From Branchiostoma floridae (taxonomy: Eukaryota; Chordata; Leptocardii; Amphioxiformes; Branchiostomatidae), in the NCBI RefSeq assembly GCF_000003815.2, contig NC_049989.1, positions 499,574-563,573 on the forward strand: a stretch of 64,000 bases of DNA. The letters are read 5' to 3'. The first letter of the stretch is position 1, and each line of letters starts with the position of its first letter. The translations under genes and the position numbers were made by a program. Below the pieces are notes generated by a model. That model ran no database searches. It had not been told where the DNA came from and was given only the letters and a program-made list of their open reading frames with translations. Positions 49,389 to 62,148 of the stretch are shown in pieces.

Positions 49389-49539
49389 TTGTAACTATTT
49401 ATAGATTACAAATTTGAAATTTGTTTCGGCAGGTAAATTAGCCAACTTCTGAACAAAGGTTGGATTACTCGCGGGAAAAATGCTGAGTAACTAAATGTTA
49501 GTATATATATTACATAACGTTATACTACCGAAATGATTT

Positions 49540-49985
49540 CATCAAGTCGATAGTTCATAGGATAGTAGAGTTTTCTTTTACACAACCAGCTAATATCACC
49601 TGCTCACATTTCGATGTCTATCAGACACCTTGATCAGAGCTTCTGACTGGAGTTCTGCTTCTCGCCGCTATATGTAGAGCCGATGTAGGTGGCCAGTTTG
49701 CGGCGAGAACACAATCACAAACGTTGCTAAGGAACACCGTGAAAAAAGCGGCTGAAAACAGTACAGGCGTAGCCAGTGGAGTTAAGAAACAGTCTAGATA
49801 AGGAATTCGAAGTTAACCCCAATTATGAACCGTGACGAGGGGAGTAAAAGCGCCACCTACATCGGCTACATATAGCGGCGAGAAACAGAACTCCAGTTAG
49901 AAGCTCTGAGGAAGGTCTGATAAGCATCTAAACGTCAGCAGGTAATATCAACTGTTGTTGTAAAAGAAAACTCTACTATCCTGTT
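49540..49985. mobile_element. Penelope-like remnant: two terminal sequences in inverted orientation
   Basis: Left (cataggatagtagagttttc..cagagcttct..gagttctgcttctcgccgct) and right (agcggcgagaaacagaact..agaagctctga..gaaaactctactatcctg) are inverted copies of the terminal sequence that flanks the GIY-YIG frame at 60745-61530. The coding part is deleted. Hammerhead-like core blocks are present on both sides but mutated (CTGATCA on the left copy; CTGAGGA and CTAAAC on the right). Confidence 0.7.
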
Positions 49986-49989
49986 ACAT

Positions 49990-52800
49990 AATTTATACTA
50001 TCTTTGGGTGCACGACACTCGCTGCTTAGAAAACCACTTAAAAGCTGGTATTATTGATCTTTTACAATTGTCAATTTTGGTTTCAGTCAAAAGTCAATGA
50101 CGTTAACAAGGTAACATCATGTTTCCACACCGCCTTTATTTGATTTAAAGTACATGTATCCTCTAATACTGCATGTAAGCAAGGACGCATAAACTGTATT
50201 TCAACAAAATGAGGTCTGGTTACAGACTAGTATTGAGCACTGAAGGACTGTAGAGGTACAAGTAGCCATATTGGCAAAACGCCCTAAACAAACAAGCAAA
50301 CGAAAACTACGGTAGATAGCCTCAGACATGCTTTACATAATCAAATGTAAATCATGCAAATCACGGGCTAATTTGCAACATTAATGAGGACAGTTTATGT
50401 TAGAATACGAACAAATATGTAACTGAAAGAGAGAGAATTATAAGGTTTACTGTTAAATCTGATTGGCAAAAATTCCCGAAATACCACAACAGTCCGACCG
50501 CCCGTGCGTAATTGCACCACATCTTTGGAAGGGAATAACTCGGGAAGGGGTTGACGGATCATCGTGATTTTCGATATGTAGATAACTTCGGAGATGCCTT
50601 CCATAGATAAGGACTACTAATGCAAACCAGGGGCTAATTTGCATAATCAATGACCACAGTTTTATAAGGCACATAATAGTAATTTCATTATAGAAGAGAA
50701 ATATCGACAGGCATCAATTATGCAAATTGTTACCTAATTTACGTAATCAATGAGAAATTTTGTATTATAGTGTTAAATGACGAAAATTCCATTCTTGCTA
50801 CATTTTGCAGCAACATGTACGTTAAGTTGAACATAAGACGGTAAGTCATGTAAATTAGGGTCTCATTTACATTAATAATCATAAACAACCGTCGCCATGA
50901 CAATAGTTTTTATTGCCACACTTACTGTAGTTGCCTTCGGCATTGTATAGTCTATGAGCTTTTGACATATGAGTAATTAACTATAAATGCACGATATGTG
51001 TCTGTATGTATTCACATATCATTCGACGTAGATATAAGTCCTGCCACCCCTTCCCACAGAATTGGTATTTCCCGAGCTACTCCGTTTTGAACGTCACCGG
51101 ATATGTCATCGAATGAGTTGAAAAAAGGAATATAGTATATTGCCCTCTTGATATTGAAATATATCAATTTTTAGTAGCAAGTGTTCCTCTAGATCTGATC
51201 CACTTATAACTAATTTAGGAAGCTGAAATTTCACATGTGCTCATATAATAGTGAGTCTCTCTATGGGTTACATGCTAATTTTCATTTCTTAACTCTCAAT
51301 GGTCATCCTTTACAGCAGATAGAATGAAGTGAGCTGCTGTATTACAGGCAGTTTGAATAATAGCCAAATGTGCGATTTGTTGATTAAAGGCTTTTGTAGA
51401 CTGATTTTTCATTAACCAAAATAAACTAAAGTTTAACCATTTAAAGACCAAGCAGTGTGCCAAGTTTGATTAAGAAAGTCGGTTACGGAAACTTTAATCA
51501 GCCCACCCCTGATCCACGGCCCTGGCGACTTCTCTCATACCTCACTTCACCCCAGGAACGAAAAAAGAAAAAAAATGATGGTCGAATGTGAAAATAAGCT
51601 TGTGGCTTGATGGCTCGAACCAAAAGTGTTGCAACAGCAATGTTCCAACGTCCGAATCAGGTATTCGAACTTTCGATGGCGCCGTACTCGGCCCACTCGA
51701 AACAGTTCGATTTATTCGAATGGAGCCCGTGTGATAAGCCCAGGCCCTACGGAAAGTTATCAGCCGGTCCGGGACACCAGTATCGAACGTTTTCGCGTCA
51801 CAGGTATGACATTAAGACAGTTATACACTTGTACATGTTGTGTCAGGTACATGTAGATAGGATTGAAAACATCTAAGGTTGATTGATGAATGGGCTACCT
51901 GTATGTAAAGTCTATGCATTAGTTTCTGTGCGTGCATAAAATGTAGTTCATAAACAAACCATAAGGGGGCGCTGAGTGCGATACATTACAGGGAATTTTC
52001 AGTCGATTCCCGGTTTCAGTTAACGTTATGTTGATGTTCACCTCAATCGTCGCCATGGCAATAACGTTTTTATTGCCAGTCTTATTACAAATGTGTTTTA
52101 GCCCCTGAATTTTCTGTGCAAGGTTTTCTACCCTAGCTATAAGACTTTTGTGAAAGGTTTTCCGTCATAGTGGTTTGAATTTCAGAACACCAATGCTCTG
52201 TTCTCATTACATATTTTACAAATTGTACAGAATTACGTATGAAATAACAAACCAACCTCTATACAGACACAAGAATATCAGAGGATTCATACAGAAGTAC
52301 ATCCTCGCATTTATAGTCTTTGAAATGGACTGCACTATAAGTAGAAGACTCAAGTGAACAACAGTAGGTCGCCATGGAACTATCTCCATGCGAATGGCAT
52401 GTTGAGCGACATAGGTTCGATTTCCAGTTAGGACGCACAGTGCCTTTCTACTATATCTAACGTTTAAACAAAGAACTTGCAGAAAAAATTAAAGAAAATG
52501 CAGCACTGAATTCAACAGAAATCCACCCTATTGCTGAGGAAACTGAAAATGATTGCAAGCTAAGACGTAACAATATTATTCTGAATGAACGACAAAATGT
52601 TTGTAAACATTTCCTTATTTCATCCAGAGACGCAACATCAGCACCGTGCAAATATTCAGTTAAGATCTATGAGAAAGCTAGAGTTCCTGCCAAAATTCAT
52701 GTCAATGTACGCTGTACCGTCAAATGTAACAATGCGTCAATTTTCTAAGCATGTGACAAATCAAGGCACATTTTTTATGTGCTAGTTCTATTCCGGGAAC
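49990..52800. other. Intergenic, nothing recognised
   Basis: AT-rich, with several 'atttgcataatcaatga'-type repeats around 50340-50900. An open frame at 51607-51876 has no supporting feature. Confidence 0.4.
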
Positions 52801-52810
52801 CAAAACGGAA

Positions 52811-55800
52811 TCAGTCGCTTCCAGGATGCAGCAGCTCCGCCTTCAGGCGTATCCCGTTCTCAGGGGTGGGGAACTGCTTGTACTTCATGATCTTCAAAGG
52901 AATCTAAGAAAAACACGCGGAAATCAACAATCACTCACACAACAAATAAAGCATTGACAGATTCAGCTTTCAAACCGAAATGGTGTTTGTTTGACAACAT
53001 GACCACACTGTCTAGCTGGGGTAGAATGGTGTACAGGTCACAGAAAACAAAGCCACAGTAAAGAATTTGGCTTCTCAAAAGTTTCCCCGCCCCCTCCCCC
53101 GGTCTGGATAGGGTTGAACTGTCTTTCCAAAAGTACTGATGGTGCATGGATATATGCCGTATGTCCTACAGGGGCATAAGATTGCATGATTTTATCATGT
53201 GATGAAATTCACACTTTGCTGATAATTCAATGCACTTCGTAGTTCAGTTTATTGATATACAGTTCCACATTGTGAAAGAGCTACTATAACAGACATGTTG
53301 TATGATTGCGGAACGTACGTCCGTGTCGGGTCCAGTCACGATGCGGTACTTCATCAGCACCCTGGCCAGTCCGACCTTCATCTCCATCAGAGCCAGCCTC
53401 ATCCCGATACAGTTCCTCGGCCCCGCCCCAAACGGCTGCCAATCAAACGGGTCCCTCTTCTCTCTTTCTTCCTTAGTGAATCTACAGTAGTGCGGTGTCA
53501 CAAGATTAGTATGTACAGCCATGTAATACTGACAAACATCTTGCTCCTCGTAGTTCGATTTTCAGACATAGATAGACACCAGATAAATGGTTAAGAAATG
53601 TAGATCAGCAAATGTCGAATGTTTACCTCGTCTTCTACAGATACTGTCATAGGAATATTCTATGTGCAACTAAGTATTTTGAAAATTCTAATTGCAATCT
53701 TCAGCATTGTACAGCTTCTAATGTCATGTCATAGTAAGAGCCTCTACAATATAAGCCTCAGAATATCCAACATTTTATTGCATTGTATTGTTGTACGCAG
53801 CCAGAGTGTACCTTTCAGGGATGAACTTGTCCGGCTCCGGCCAGCGTTCTGGGTCGTGGTGGATTCCGAGAATAGGAATAAGAACCAGCATGTTCTTCGG
53901 GATTGTCAACCATTTCAGCTTGACGTCTTCCCCTGCAACACGGCCATTGCTGGAGAAAGGGCACACCTCTAGTTTATATAAGATAAGATATAAAAAACTG
54001 TCTTCTTGTATAATTTTTCACCAAAACAGATGAACAGCTTAGTCTACCAGCAAAATCTACACCTCAAAATGCTGGAAATTGGGTTTCAGAGGGTTTAGAT
54101 TTCAAAATTTTTAAAGGGAGTATGCCCCCGGATCCCCTTTAATAGGAACGTTGCCTTCGGCTCGACGTCTCGTTCTTTCTGATTCAAAATCAAGGGGACT
54201 GAAAATGATTTCAGGCTGGCTACAACCCTGGTACTATCTACTTACTTGGCAGCAGGAGAGTACATGCGGAGAGTCTCATTGATGCACATGTCGAGGTACG
54301 GCATGTTGTGGACAGCCTCATAGTCCACTAGGTCCTGTGAATATGGATGTCATAATCAAAGTGATTATTGGAGCCCATGTTTACCAAATACGTCCATTAC
54401 AGTAAATTGGGAAAATGTATTCATGTACATAAGGAAGGACATGTCTGGGTTTTCAGTAATTGCCATCAAGTTAACATACCCTGTCCTCCATGACTTGGTT
54501 GATCTCCTCCCTAGCCTTGTCCTGTGCCTCCTGGTGCAGAGCCAGGTTGTACAGCGTGAACGCCATCGTGGTTGCCGTTGTTTCATAACCAGCGAGAAAG
54601 AACAGAAACGAGTTGGCCACAATGTCGTCCTTGGTCAGAGCTGATATGAGAATCAGGATGATAGTTTTAAGGTTACACAACAATAAAATAACCAACACTA
54701 TATATGGAGAAGAAGGATGTGTGCAAATCAAGTTGACATTTGTTCTGAAGAATAGGGAGGTAAAAGACATTACGTTTCTTAGTTCCTGGCACTTGGGTGG
54801 CATCATTGTCAGGGTCATCATCCTTGTGGGCGTTCACCATCAGCTGCATAAAGTCCACGCGACCCTTCAACACATTAATACATAGTCTTGATTATCGCAA
54901 TTAACGTTACATTTAGTACCTTTGGGAACTTTTTATAATACGACAAGAATAACGAGGTAAAATGGAGGAGAAAAGTATTAATAGAAGTAACGTTACAGTT
55001 CCAGGTATAGTCGTTCATACTTGTGACAACTTCTTTCAAAATAATCATGGGCTAAATTATCCACGGTGTATATTTGGTAGGGTTTGCACCTTGTATCCGA
55101 CCTCAGGTTTTCGCAAATTCTCACAGCAATGGTGTGAAATTTGCAACAGTCACTCTTCAGTTTGTGATGGCCGCAAAATCCTGTCAAACTCTAAGTTCGA
55201 TCTTACCGATCGGATATTTCAACTACGTAACATAAGTCAAATCGAGGCACTGACTTCTAGGAGGAATGTTCTTTATTCAGACACCTACGTGTTCATTCTT
55301 CCTCATCCCCATGACCTGATCAACGATGTTGTAGAAGAAGTCAGTAACATCATTGGCCATGAAATTGTAGTTAAACTTCTCCAGAATCGGTTTCATGATG
55401 CTGGGAAACAGGACTGCCGAGAAAAACAGAGGAAAGAGAAAAAAATATATAAATAATATTATTATCACACATTGCTTAGAAATTGATATACAGACTTTTC
55501 GCAGGCGAATATACGACGAAAATATTTCAAAAGTGTATTAAAATGATTTATAAACTGTTGCACTTGAATTGTGTGCAAAAAGAGTGGTTGAATTATTTGA
55601 AACAAAAACAATTTCTCAAGGTTATCAGTTTGTTGAACAACATAGAACATTCAATAGCAGCGACAACAAGAGTTCTATGATCTTACTATACCATGAAATG
55701 TTTATAGTATCTTGACGTCATGTTTAGCTGAAGTGAACTACATGAAATCTCCATTCAAACTTAATGCTGTAGCCTTAAAGGCTCGTCTAAAATTCAATTG

Positions 55801-58800
55801 AGATACGCGTAACAGTATATCATTGTATGACAAACTGATGGTGAACTTACAAAAGAGCCAGATCAGTGGATTCAGGAAGTTAAAGTTGAAAGCCTTTTTT
55901 GAATAGACGACAAATGGATCCTCCGGGTTATGTTGGGAATCAATCTCCAAACCGAACGCTGTCCGGGCGATGACGTCAGTAGTGAAAGCACCTGTCAATC
56001 TGGAATACAGGAATTACGTCATACTTTCATTATCTTGAAATTGTCCGTGAATAACATATTTGTGGTCACCATAACTTTAGAACCTCTGGATGGATTGTAA
56101 TGATATTTGGTATGTGGGTAGGTGTTGGAAAGATGATGGTCAGGGTCGATTTTGGGCCCCCTGATGTTTGACCTTGATACTGCAGCAGAAGTTCGATTTG
56201 TTCTATCTTTTGACCTGGACATGCTATAGTCTTGATATTTTGGTGGCATATTATGACGTAAGGAAGAAGTGATGCAGTTCCTTGCTCTGGAACTGCAGGA
56301 ACAAAATCTTCCAAGGAGCATAACGGAACATAGGAACGATGGATTTCCATGATATTTTTTCACTAGCGTTTGTCTGTCTGTCTGTCAACTCAAGAATGGC
56401 TGGATGGATTGGTTTCATACTTGGTGTGTTGGTGGGGTGTGATGAACACTAGAAATAATTAGACATTGGGTCCCTAGCGGCATCCCTGGGTACTGAAGCG
56501 GAACGTCATGTTTTGATACTTCGCATTATAGACAAGCTATAACAAGAATAATGGATTTTCATGTTTTTTGGTATCTGGGTAGCTCAGACCAAATTGTACA
56601 AAATGAAATACTGGTTAGGAAAAAATGGGGGTGAATTTGCATAAACATTGAGAATACTCTATCACAGCAGTTTTTTCAATGTATCTCTTGTCTTGGACAT
56701 GATATGGTCCTAACATTTGGCTAGCAGATAGCTGTCGACGTCAGTGCACGGTGGAGCATGTTTGAGCCCCTAATGTTTAATTTTGGAACTGCAGGGGCGT
56801 TTTTGTCAAGACATTCCAAAGAGGATAACTAAAAAAAGAAACGACCGATTTCTATCATTCTAGGCAGGTGACTGGACTTCAATAAATGTAGCACATGTAA
56901 TGATAGATGGAACATTAACAGGCGCCAAATATGCAAATGCGGAACTGGTTTGCATAATCTATGCAAAAAATGGCAAAACAAGATAATGATAAATGATGGA
57001 AATTTTATACTTGTGGGTTGTACTCACTCCTTCGTGTCGAACGATTCGCCCTTTTCTCCAAAGTTGCCGATATTTCCCACCAGCAGGTCCGCACAGCTGT
57101 TCATTGCTTCTGTCATCTGTCAACAAAAGATCAAACCAAGGGTTGTTACACCAGCTACATCAGCACAAGATCAAACCAAGAATCGTTACACCAGCTACAC
57201 CAACACAAGATCAAACCAAGGGTGGTTACATCAGCTACACCAACACAAGATCAAACCAAGAATTGTTACACCAGCCACACCAACAGAAGATCAAACCAAG
57301 GGTGGTTACATCAGCTATACCAACACAAGATCATAGATCAAACCAACGGTCGTTATACCAGCCACACCAACACAAGATCAAACCAAGGGTCGTTACATCA
57401 GCTATACCAACACAAGATCATAGATCAAACCAACGGTCGTTATACCAGCCACACCAACACAAGATCAAACCAAGGGTCGTTACACTAGCTACACCAACAC
57501 AAGATCAAACCAAGGGTCGTTACACTAGCTACACCAACACAAGATCAAACCAAGGGTGGTTACATCAGCTACACCAACACAAGATCAAACCCAGGGTGGT
57601 TACATCAGCTACACCAGCACAAGATCAAACCAAGGGTCGTTATACCAGCCACACCAACACAAGATCAAACCAAGGGTCGTTACACTAGCTACACTAGCAC
57701 AAGACCAAACCAACGGTCGTTACACCAGCTACACCAACACAAGATCAAACCAAGAATCGTTACATCAGCTACACCAACACAAGATCAAACCAAGAATCGT
57801 TACATCAGCTACACCAACTCAAGACCAAACCAACGGTCGTTACACCAGCTACACCAACACAAGATCAAACCAAGAATCGTTACATCAGCTACACCAACAC
57901 AAGATCAAACCAAGAATCGTTACATCAGCTACATCAACACAAGATCAAACCAAGGGTTGTTACACCAGCTACACCAACTCAAGATCAAACCAAGGGTCGT
58001 TACACCAGCTACACCAACTCAAGATCAAACCCATGGTCATTACACCACCTACACCAACACAATACCAAACCAAGGGTCGTTACACCAGCTACACCAGCAC
58101 AAGATCAAACCAAGGGTCGTTACACCAGCTACACCAGCACAAGATCAAACCAAGAATCGTTACACCAGCTACACCAACACAAGATCAAACCAAGGGTCGT
58201 TACACCAGCTACACCAACTCAAGACCAAACCAAGGGTCGTTACACCAGCTACACCAACTCAAGATCAAACCAAGAGTCGTTACACCAGCTGCTCCAACTC
58301 AAGATCAAACCAAGGGTCATTACATCAGCTCTACCAACACAAGATCAAACCAGTGCAAGGGTCGTTACACCAATTGCTTTCAAGATCAAAATTGAAAATG
58401 GAAAGTTCTGAAATGCTGCAAAACTGAAGAGTCGTGACAAGCATGTCAAATCCTGAGGTTTTGATGACTTTTGAACAGCCATGTGTACCTGTTTGAGCTT
58501 GCCACCGCTGAAGGCCGGACTGATGGTACTCCGTACGTTCTTCCAGTCATCGTCCACCAGCTGGGTCAGCATGCGAGCCTGCGGCTTGACGTCCAGAGCC
58601 ATCCCTTCCGGCTACATGTAGAGACAACACCGATCAATTAAGACAATCAAATCAATCTGATATCATAAAACATACATGAGCGCTTATGTAAGTACCGACA
58701 AAAATATTTCCCTCCCAACAGCTCAAAGACGTGCTGTTCGAATCCTGGGAATATAAATTGTAACATTTTTTTGTTTAACAAAAATAAGAGACTTTTTACA

Positions 58801-60673
58801 AGCTTGTCTAGTGGATGGACTATTTATGGACCATTTATGGGTACTGAACTAGAACCTTGAACCTTGAACGTGGACATCAGGACATCAACTGAACTAACGC
58901 TCATTAAAACAACGTCATTTCTCTCTTAGTCAGAAACATCTAGAGTTAGATGTCAGGTTCTTGAAAGTGTGTAATAAATTGAAACAACAGAGTGGCTGGA
59001 CTTTTTACTCACCGCACGATTAGTGAACTTGTGGAACTGTTTGACAAAGATTTCTCTCAGCATCTGCGGGTCAGAAATCACCAGGAGCGGAGTACGGCCG
59101 TTGAAAACTCTAAGCGAAAACGAAACGTTTGAATGGCTCCATATGAACTACAATAACTTGATTTTGCTCGATGATATCTCCATAAATGATTGATGTTTAA
59201 TAATGCATTGTATTATACTCATGTCATGGAAAGCTTATTTATTATTCAGGTTTGCTTCAGTTGAAAAAAGTGAGAGGTCGTCTCTGTCATTATAGAAATA
59301 TCTAACCGGAAGATTAAAATTACAACAGGATTTCAACCCCTGTTCCATGGGCCAGGAGCTGTCATTCAGGGGTAAAAACATAACAAAGATCATATATATT
59401 ATTTTGTTCATATTTCAAAAATACTTCTGTCGTCCTTACTAGACTTGACCGTTGTAGTCAAAATTTGCCCAGGAAGTAAGTCAATACTTAGATCGAATGA
59501 TGCACCCATAAATAATACACAACCCAAATTCCCGATCCCAGAATTCCCGAGTCATAGATATTGTATACATTTCAAGAACTTACCCGTACACTGTACCATA
59601 TTTGGCTATAGCCTCAACCTGAGCCTCCATATTATACATGCCCTGAAAAGAGATTGAGGAAATTTGAATTTAACGTTACATTAGCGATACTTAAAGACAA
59701 TGAAGAAGTTTCCATACCTGTCAGTGAGCGCACCTGGAATCTATCATATGGAAACGATCATAATGTCATTGTACGTCGATGTAGGTTAGACATCCAGGTA
59801 ATAAGATACACCAAAAAGTAGTTACTCAAGCAACTGGATATGGTTTTGGAAACGGTCAGACGTTTCATTGTCTTACAACCTTTCCTATTGGACATCTGAA
59901 ATTGTCTTCATTCATAGTTAGAGTATAAAAGACATGTTTCTTCCAGATCTTTTCAGTGTCACTGACGAAGGATAGTGGATTCTATCCGAAACGTCTGACC
60001 GTTTCAAAACCTTATCCAGTTGCTTGAGTAACTACTTTTTGGTGTATAATGTCATTGTGTAATACTATTTGTCGGCTATATGGTTCATGAGGGCCCTGCA
60101 TATAAAACAACTTTTTTTTCATAAAATCCAACTTTTGTCCAACTTTTTTTTCAAGGAGGAATTTCCCCCCCCCCACACATCTTTATTCACAACCATTGAA
60201 ACGACTTATATTCCAAGCACTTCACAGTTCTCACAACCAACATCAAAAGTGATACAGCATTGTAACAAACGACTTAGATAGCTATATATAATAAATTGAT
60301 AATTGAATCAAAATTATGATTATACCGTCATGACGTGCAAAGGAAAACTTAAAAAAGTAAATGAGAAATCATGTTGTTTCTCACAACAAACATCAGAAAC
60401 TATACATCATTGTACAGAAGCACTAAACTAGCTATAACAAATAGGTAAACAAATTAACCCCATGACATACAAAGCAATACTTAAATCGTAAATAAAGATT
60501 ATCCTTATAAACTAATTTTATTATACTGTCTGGGTGATGGTTGGTTCAGCATTCTATTGGCAACTAAAACGCTCACCGCTTTCATAGTCTGATGCAGGTT
60601 TCCGATGAGCGGCAATGGGGTGGGGCCAGACACGCCCAGTTTCTTCAGCGCCTGCATGGGCCGCACCGCGTAC
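52811..60673 (-). CDS. CYP3-like microsomal cytochrome P450, lacking only exon 1
   Basis: Thirteen minus-strand exons, all in phase: 60577-60673, 59584-59642, 59013-59109, 58489-58611, 57028-57116, 55851-55999, 55289-55413, 54774-54864, 54480-54640, 54246-54334, 53812-53949, 53319-53481, 52811-52903 (stop TGA). About 490 residues. P450 marks: proline-rich hinge GPTPLPLIGN, I-helix AGYETT (fragment residue about 293), K-helix ETLR (about 350), FIPERF, and heme loop PFGAGPRNCIG with the Cys ligand (about 430). GPTPLP, EWK-like DDWKNVRSTISPAF and PRNCIGMRLALMEMK place it nearest CYP3. CYP3 enzymes are ER-bound monooxygenases acting on steroids and xenobiotics. The N-terminal membrane anchor exon was not found up to the window end. 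No disabling change seen. Confidence 0.93.
53319..53481 (-). CDS. Heme-binding exon of the CYP3-like gene
   Basis: 54 codons from FTKEEREKRD to TGPDTD. Contains FGAGPRNCIG (Phe-x-x-Gly-x-Arg-x-Cys-x-Gly complete) and the following L-helix LALMEMKVGLARVLMKYRI. Acceptor ctgtag, donor gtacgt. Confidence 0.95.
56030..56900. repeat. Two copies of a dispersed 'GGATGGATTG' repeat
   Basis: 56060-56300 and 56370-56900 share 'aactc/aactt..ctggatggattg', 'tgtgggtaggt', 'gggcccctagc/ctgatg' and 'tactgcagc' blocks with 29600-29760. They lie in the P450 intron between exons 57028 and 55999. Confidence 0.5.
57124..58375. repeat. 40-bp minisatellite, about 31 copies
   Basis: Unit tacaccagctacaccaacac followed by aagatcaaaccaagggtcgt, with tacatcagct and agaatcgt variants and two units carrying an extra 'atcatag' block near 57330 and 57420. 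It fills the P450 intron between exons 58489 and 57116 and starts a few bases from the acceptor of exon 57028-57116. Read on the minus strand each unit contains a pyrimidine-rich stretch ending gtgttggtgtag, an acceptor look-alike. The many plus-strand frames are artefacts. Confidence 0.95.
59790..60055. mobile_element. Foldback remnant of a Penelope-like terminal sequence
   Basis: Left arm 'tacaccaaaaagtagttact..caagcaactggatat..aacggtcagacgtttc' and right arm 'gaaacgtctgaccgtttc..atccagttgcttgagtaact..tttggtgta' are inverted. Between them lies CTGACGA-A-GGATAG-loop-CTATCC-GAAAC (59962-59992), the hammerhead core arrangement, although its stem I is poor. Located in the second P450 intron of the window. 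A fragment is at 17953-18010. Confidence 0.65.
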
Positions 60674-60931
60674 CTGTAAGGATAGGAACTTATCAGACAT
60701 ACCTCTCACATCCGAAAATAGTTTCATCAGGTTGGTAGAATATAGGATGAAGGAGAATTCTTTGTACACAACCAGTGGGTACTTACATAGCTTGCGTTTC
60801 GATGTCTCTCAGAAACCTTCGTCAGAGCTTCTAACTGGAGTTCTGCTTCTCACCGCTATATGTAGCCGATGTAGGTGGTGCTTTTGCGGTGAGAAAACAA
60901 TCCCAAACGTGGCTTAGTTTGTATCCTCCTT

Positions 60932-61441
60932 ATGTATGGGATAGCCACTGCAGTCAAACCCAAAACAACACTGACAAGTCTGTTAGTGCATCCCAAGGAC
61001 AAACAGGAGGATCTAGCTAAAACAGACTGTGTGCACAGAATCCCTTGTCAGAGCTGTGATCAGGTGTACATTGGTGAAACAGGAAGGACTTTTGGGACGA
61101 GGTTAGAAGAATACAAGAAAGAAGCCAACAATATAGATGCTACAAGATACACAAGATCACAGAAAAGACTTGCGCTGAAAGAAGAAAAGAAGTCGGCAGT
61201 TACAGACCATATCGCCAGGAACAATTGCGTAATTGACTGGGAGGGGGCGAAGGTCATAGACGGGGAAGACAATAGGCGGGCACGGTGGATTAAGGAGGCC
61301 ATATGGATAAGAAAGCCAACCCCAGTGATGAACCGGGACGAGGGGGGATACAAACTAAGCCACGTTTGGGATTGTTTTCTCACCGCAAAAGCGCCACCTA
61401 CATCGGCTACATATAGCGGTGAGAAGCAGAACTCCAGTTAG
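60932..61441 (+). pseudogene. GIY-YIG endonuclease fragment of the Penelope-like element
   Basis: The frame reads HRIPCQSCDQVYIGETGRTF, the CxxC linker followed by the VYIGETGR form of GIY-YIG, then RLEEYKKE, DHIARNNCVIDWEG and WIKEAIWIRK..MNRDEGG, the usual order in this endonuclease. This domain nicks target DNA during insertion and follows the reverse transcriptase in complete elements; the reverse transcriptase is missing here, so the copy cannot be autonomous. Confidence 0.82.
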
Positions 61442-61500
61442 AAGCTCTGACGAAGGTGTCTGAGAGACATCGAAACGTAAGCTATGTAAGTACCCACTGG
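61434..61500 (+). ncRNA. Type I hammerhead ribozyme candidate in the Penelope-like terminal sequence
   Basis: Core CTGACGA 61447-61453 and GAAA 61472-61475. Stem II GGTGTC/GACATC (61455-61460 with 61466-61471) caps with tgaga. Stem III ACGTA/TATGT (61475-61479 with 61483-61487), loop agc. The cleavage triplet GTA ends at 61488. Stem I: GCT/AGT inside and CCAGT/ACTGG outside (61434-61438 with 61496-61500), an internal loop between. One unpaired A (61454) between core and stem II is atypical but present in every copy in the window. The reverse copy at 60772-60838 has mismatches in stems II and III. Confidence 0.65.
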
Positions 61501-61734
61501 TTGTGTACAAAGAATTCTCCTTCATCCCGTACCTCTCACAGATCGGCCCTATGGAAGGGCACTGTACGATCTCCAAACACACACTTTGTCTTCCTCTTGT
61601 AAGCCTTTTTTTGCTTATTTTGAATGTTTTGTCACGAGTTTGCAAGATCGCATCTACCACTTCTGGGCACTAAACACCCACTGTAGCAGCATCCCTTCTC
61701 CCTCACCTTCTCCCTAGTCAGAAAAATTAAGCTA

Positions 61735-62080
61735 AGGCCTACGAAACATTTCCTACCCGGGGCCCACTCGGCTTTTTAAAAATTTTCTTTTTAACGAGAT
61801 TGTTCAAAGCAAGGTCACGAGACAACTTCAAGGCAATGAACCAAGAAGTTGGAAATAACTGTGCACGGAGATAGCGGTGGACATTGGTTTTGAAGGCTGG
61901 TAAGTTGTAGACAGGAGGAAGCAAGAGTCGTCAAGTGAGTTCCATAATTTTGCTGTCCGGGGAAAACTGTTGATGTAGATATAGAAGAACTTGGAAACCG
62001 GCAATTGAACAGTACAGTGATGTGAGGTTGAAGGGAACTTAGTGTTGCGCTGAAAGGCTCTCACCGGAGGGACAAGTAGT
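61735..62080 (-). pseudogene. LINE reverse-transcriptase C-terminus, frameshifted
   Basis: Minus-strand frames give INSFPRTAKLWNSLDDSCF and then, after a shift, LPPVYNLPAFKTNVHRYL. 'RT-x-x-LWNSL ... FK-x-x-V-x-R-x-L' is the usual end of LINE ORF2. Broken copy. Confidence 0.7.
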
Positions 62081-62148
62081 ATGAGATCTGGGGATAGTAT
62101 GAGAGGGCTGTCTGCGGAAATGAAAATTAAAGTTTAGGCCAATAAATA

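Larger units (their letters stand above)
60745..61530 (+). mobile_element. Penelope-like retroelement, 5'-truncated, with inverted terminal sequence upstream
   Basis: The GIY-YIG frame is followed by a terminal sequence (61350-61530) and preceded by the reverse complement of the same sequence (60745-60925). Such an inverted upstream terminal repeat is known from 5'-truncated Penelope copies. It sits upstream of exon 60577-60673, in what should be the first P450 intron. Confidence 0.8.

Noticed and set aside
52415-52436. B-box-like ggttcgatttcc
   Set aside because: No A box or cloverleaf found at the right distance upstream.
56950-58427. Lys/Gln/Thr-rich plus-strand ORFs up to 279 codons
   Set aside because: They are translations of the 40-bp minisatellite in a P450 intron; three overlapping frames are equally open.
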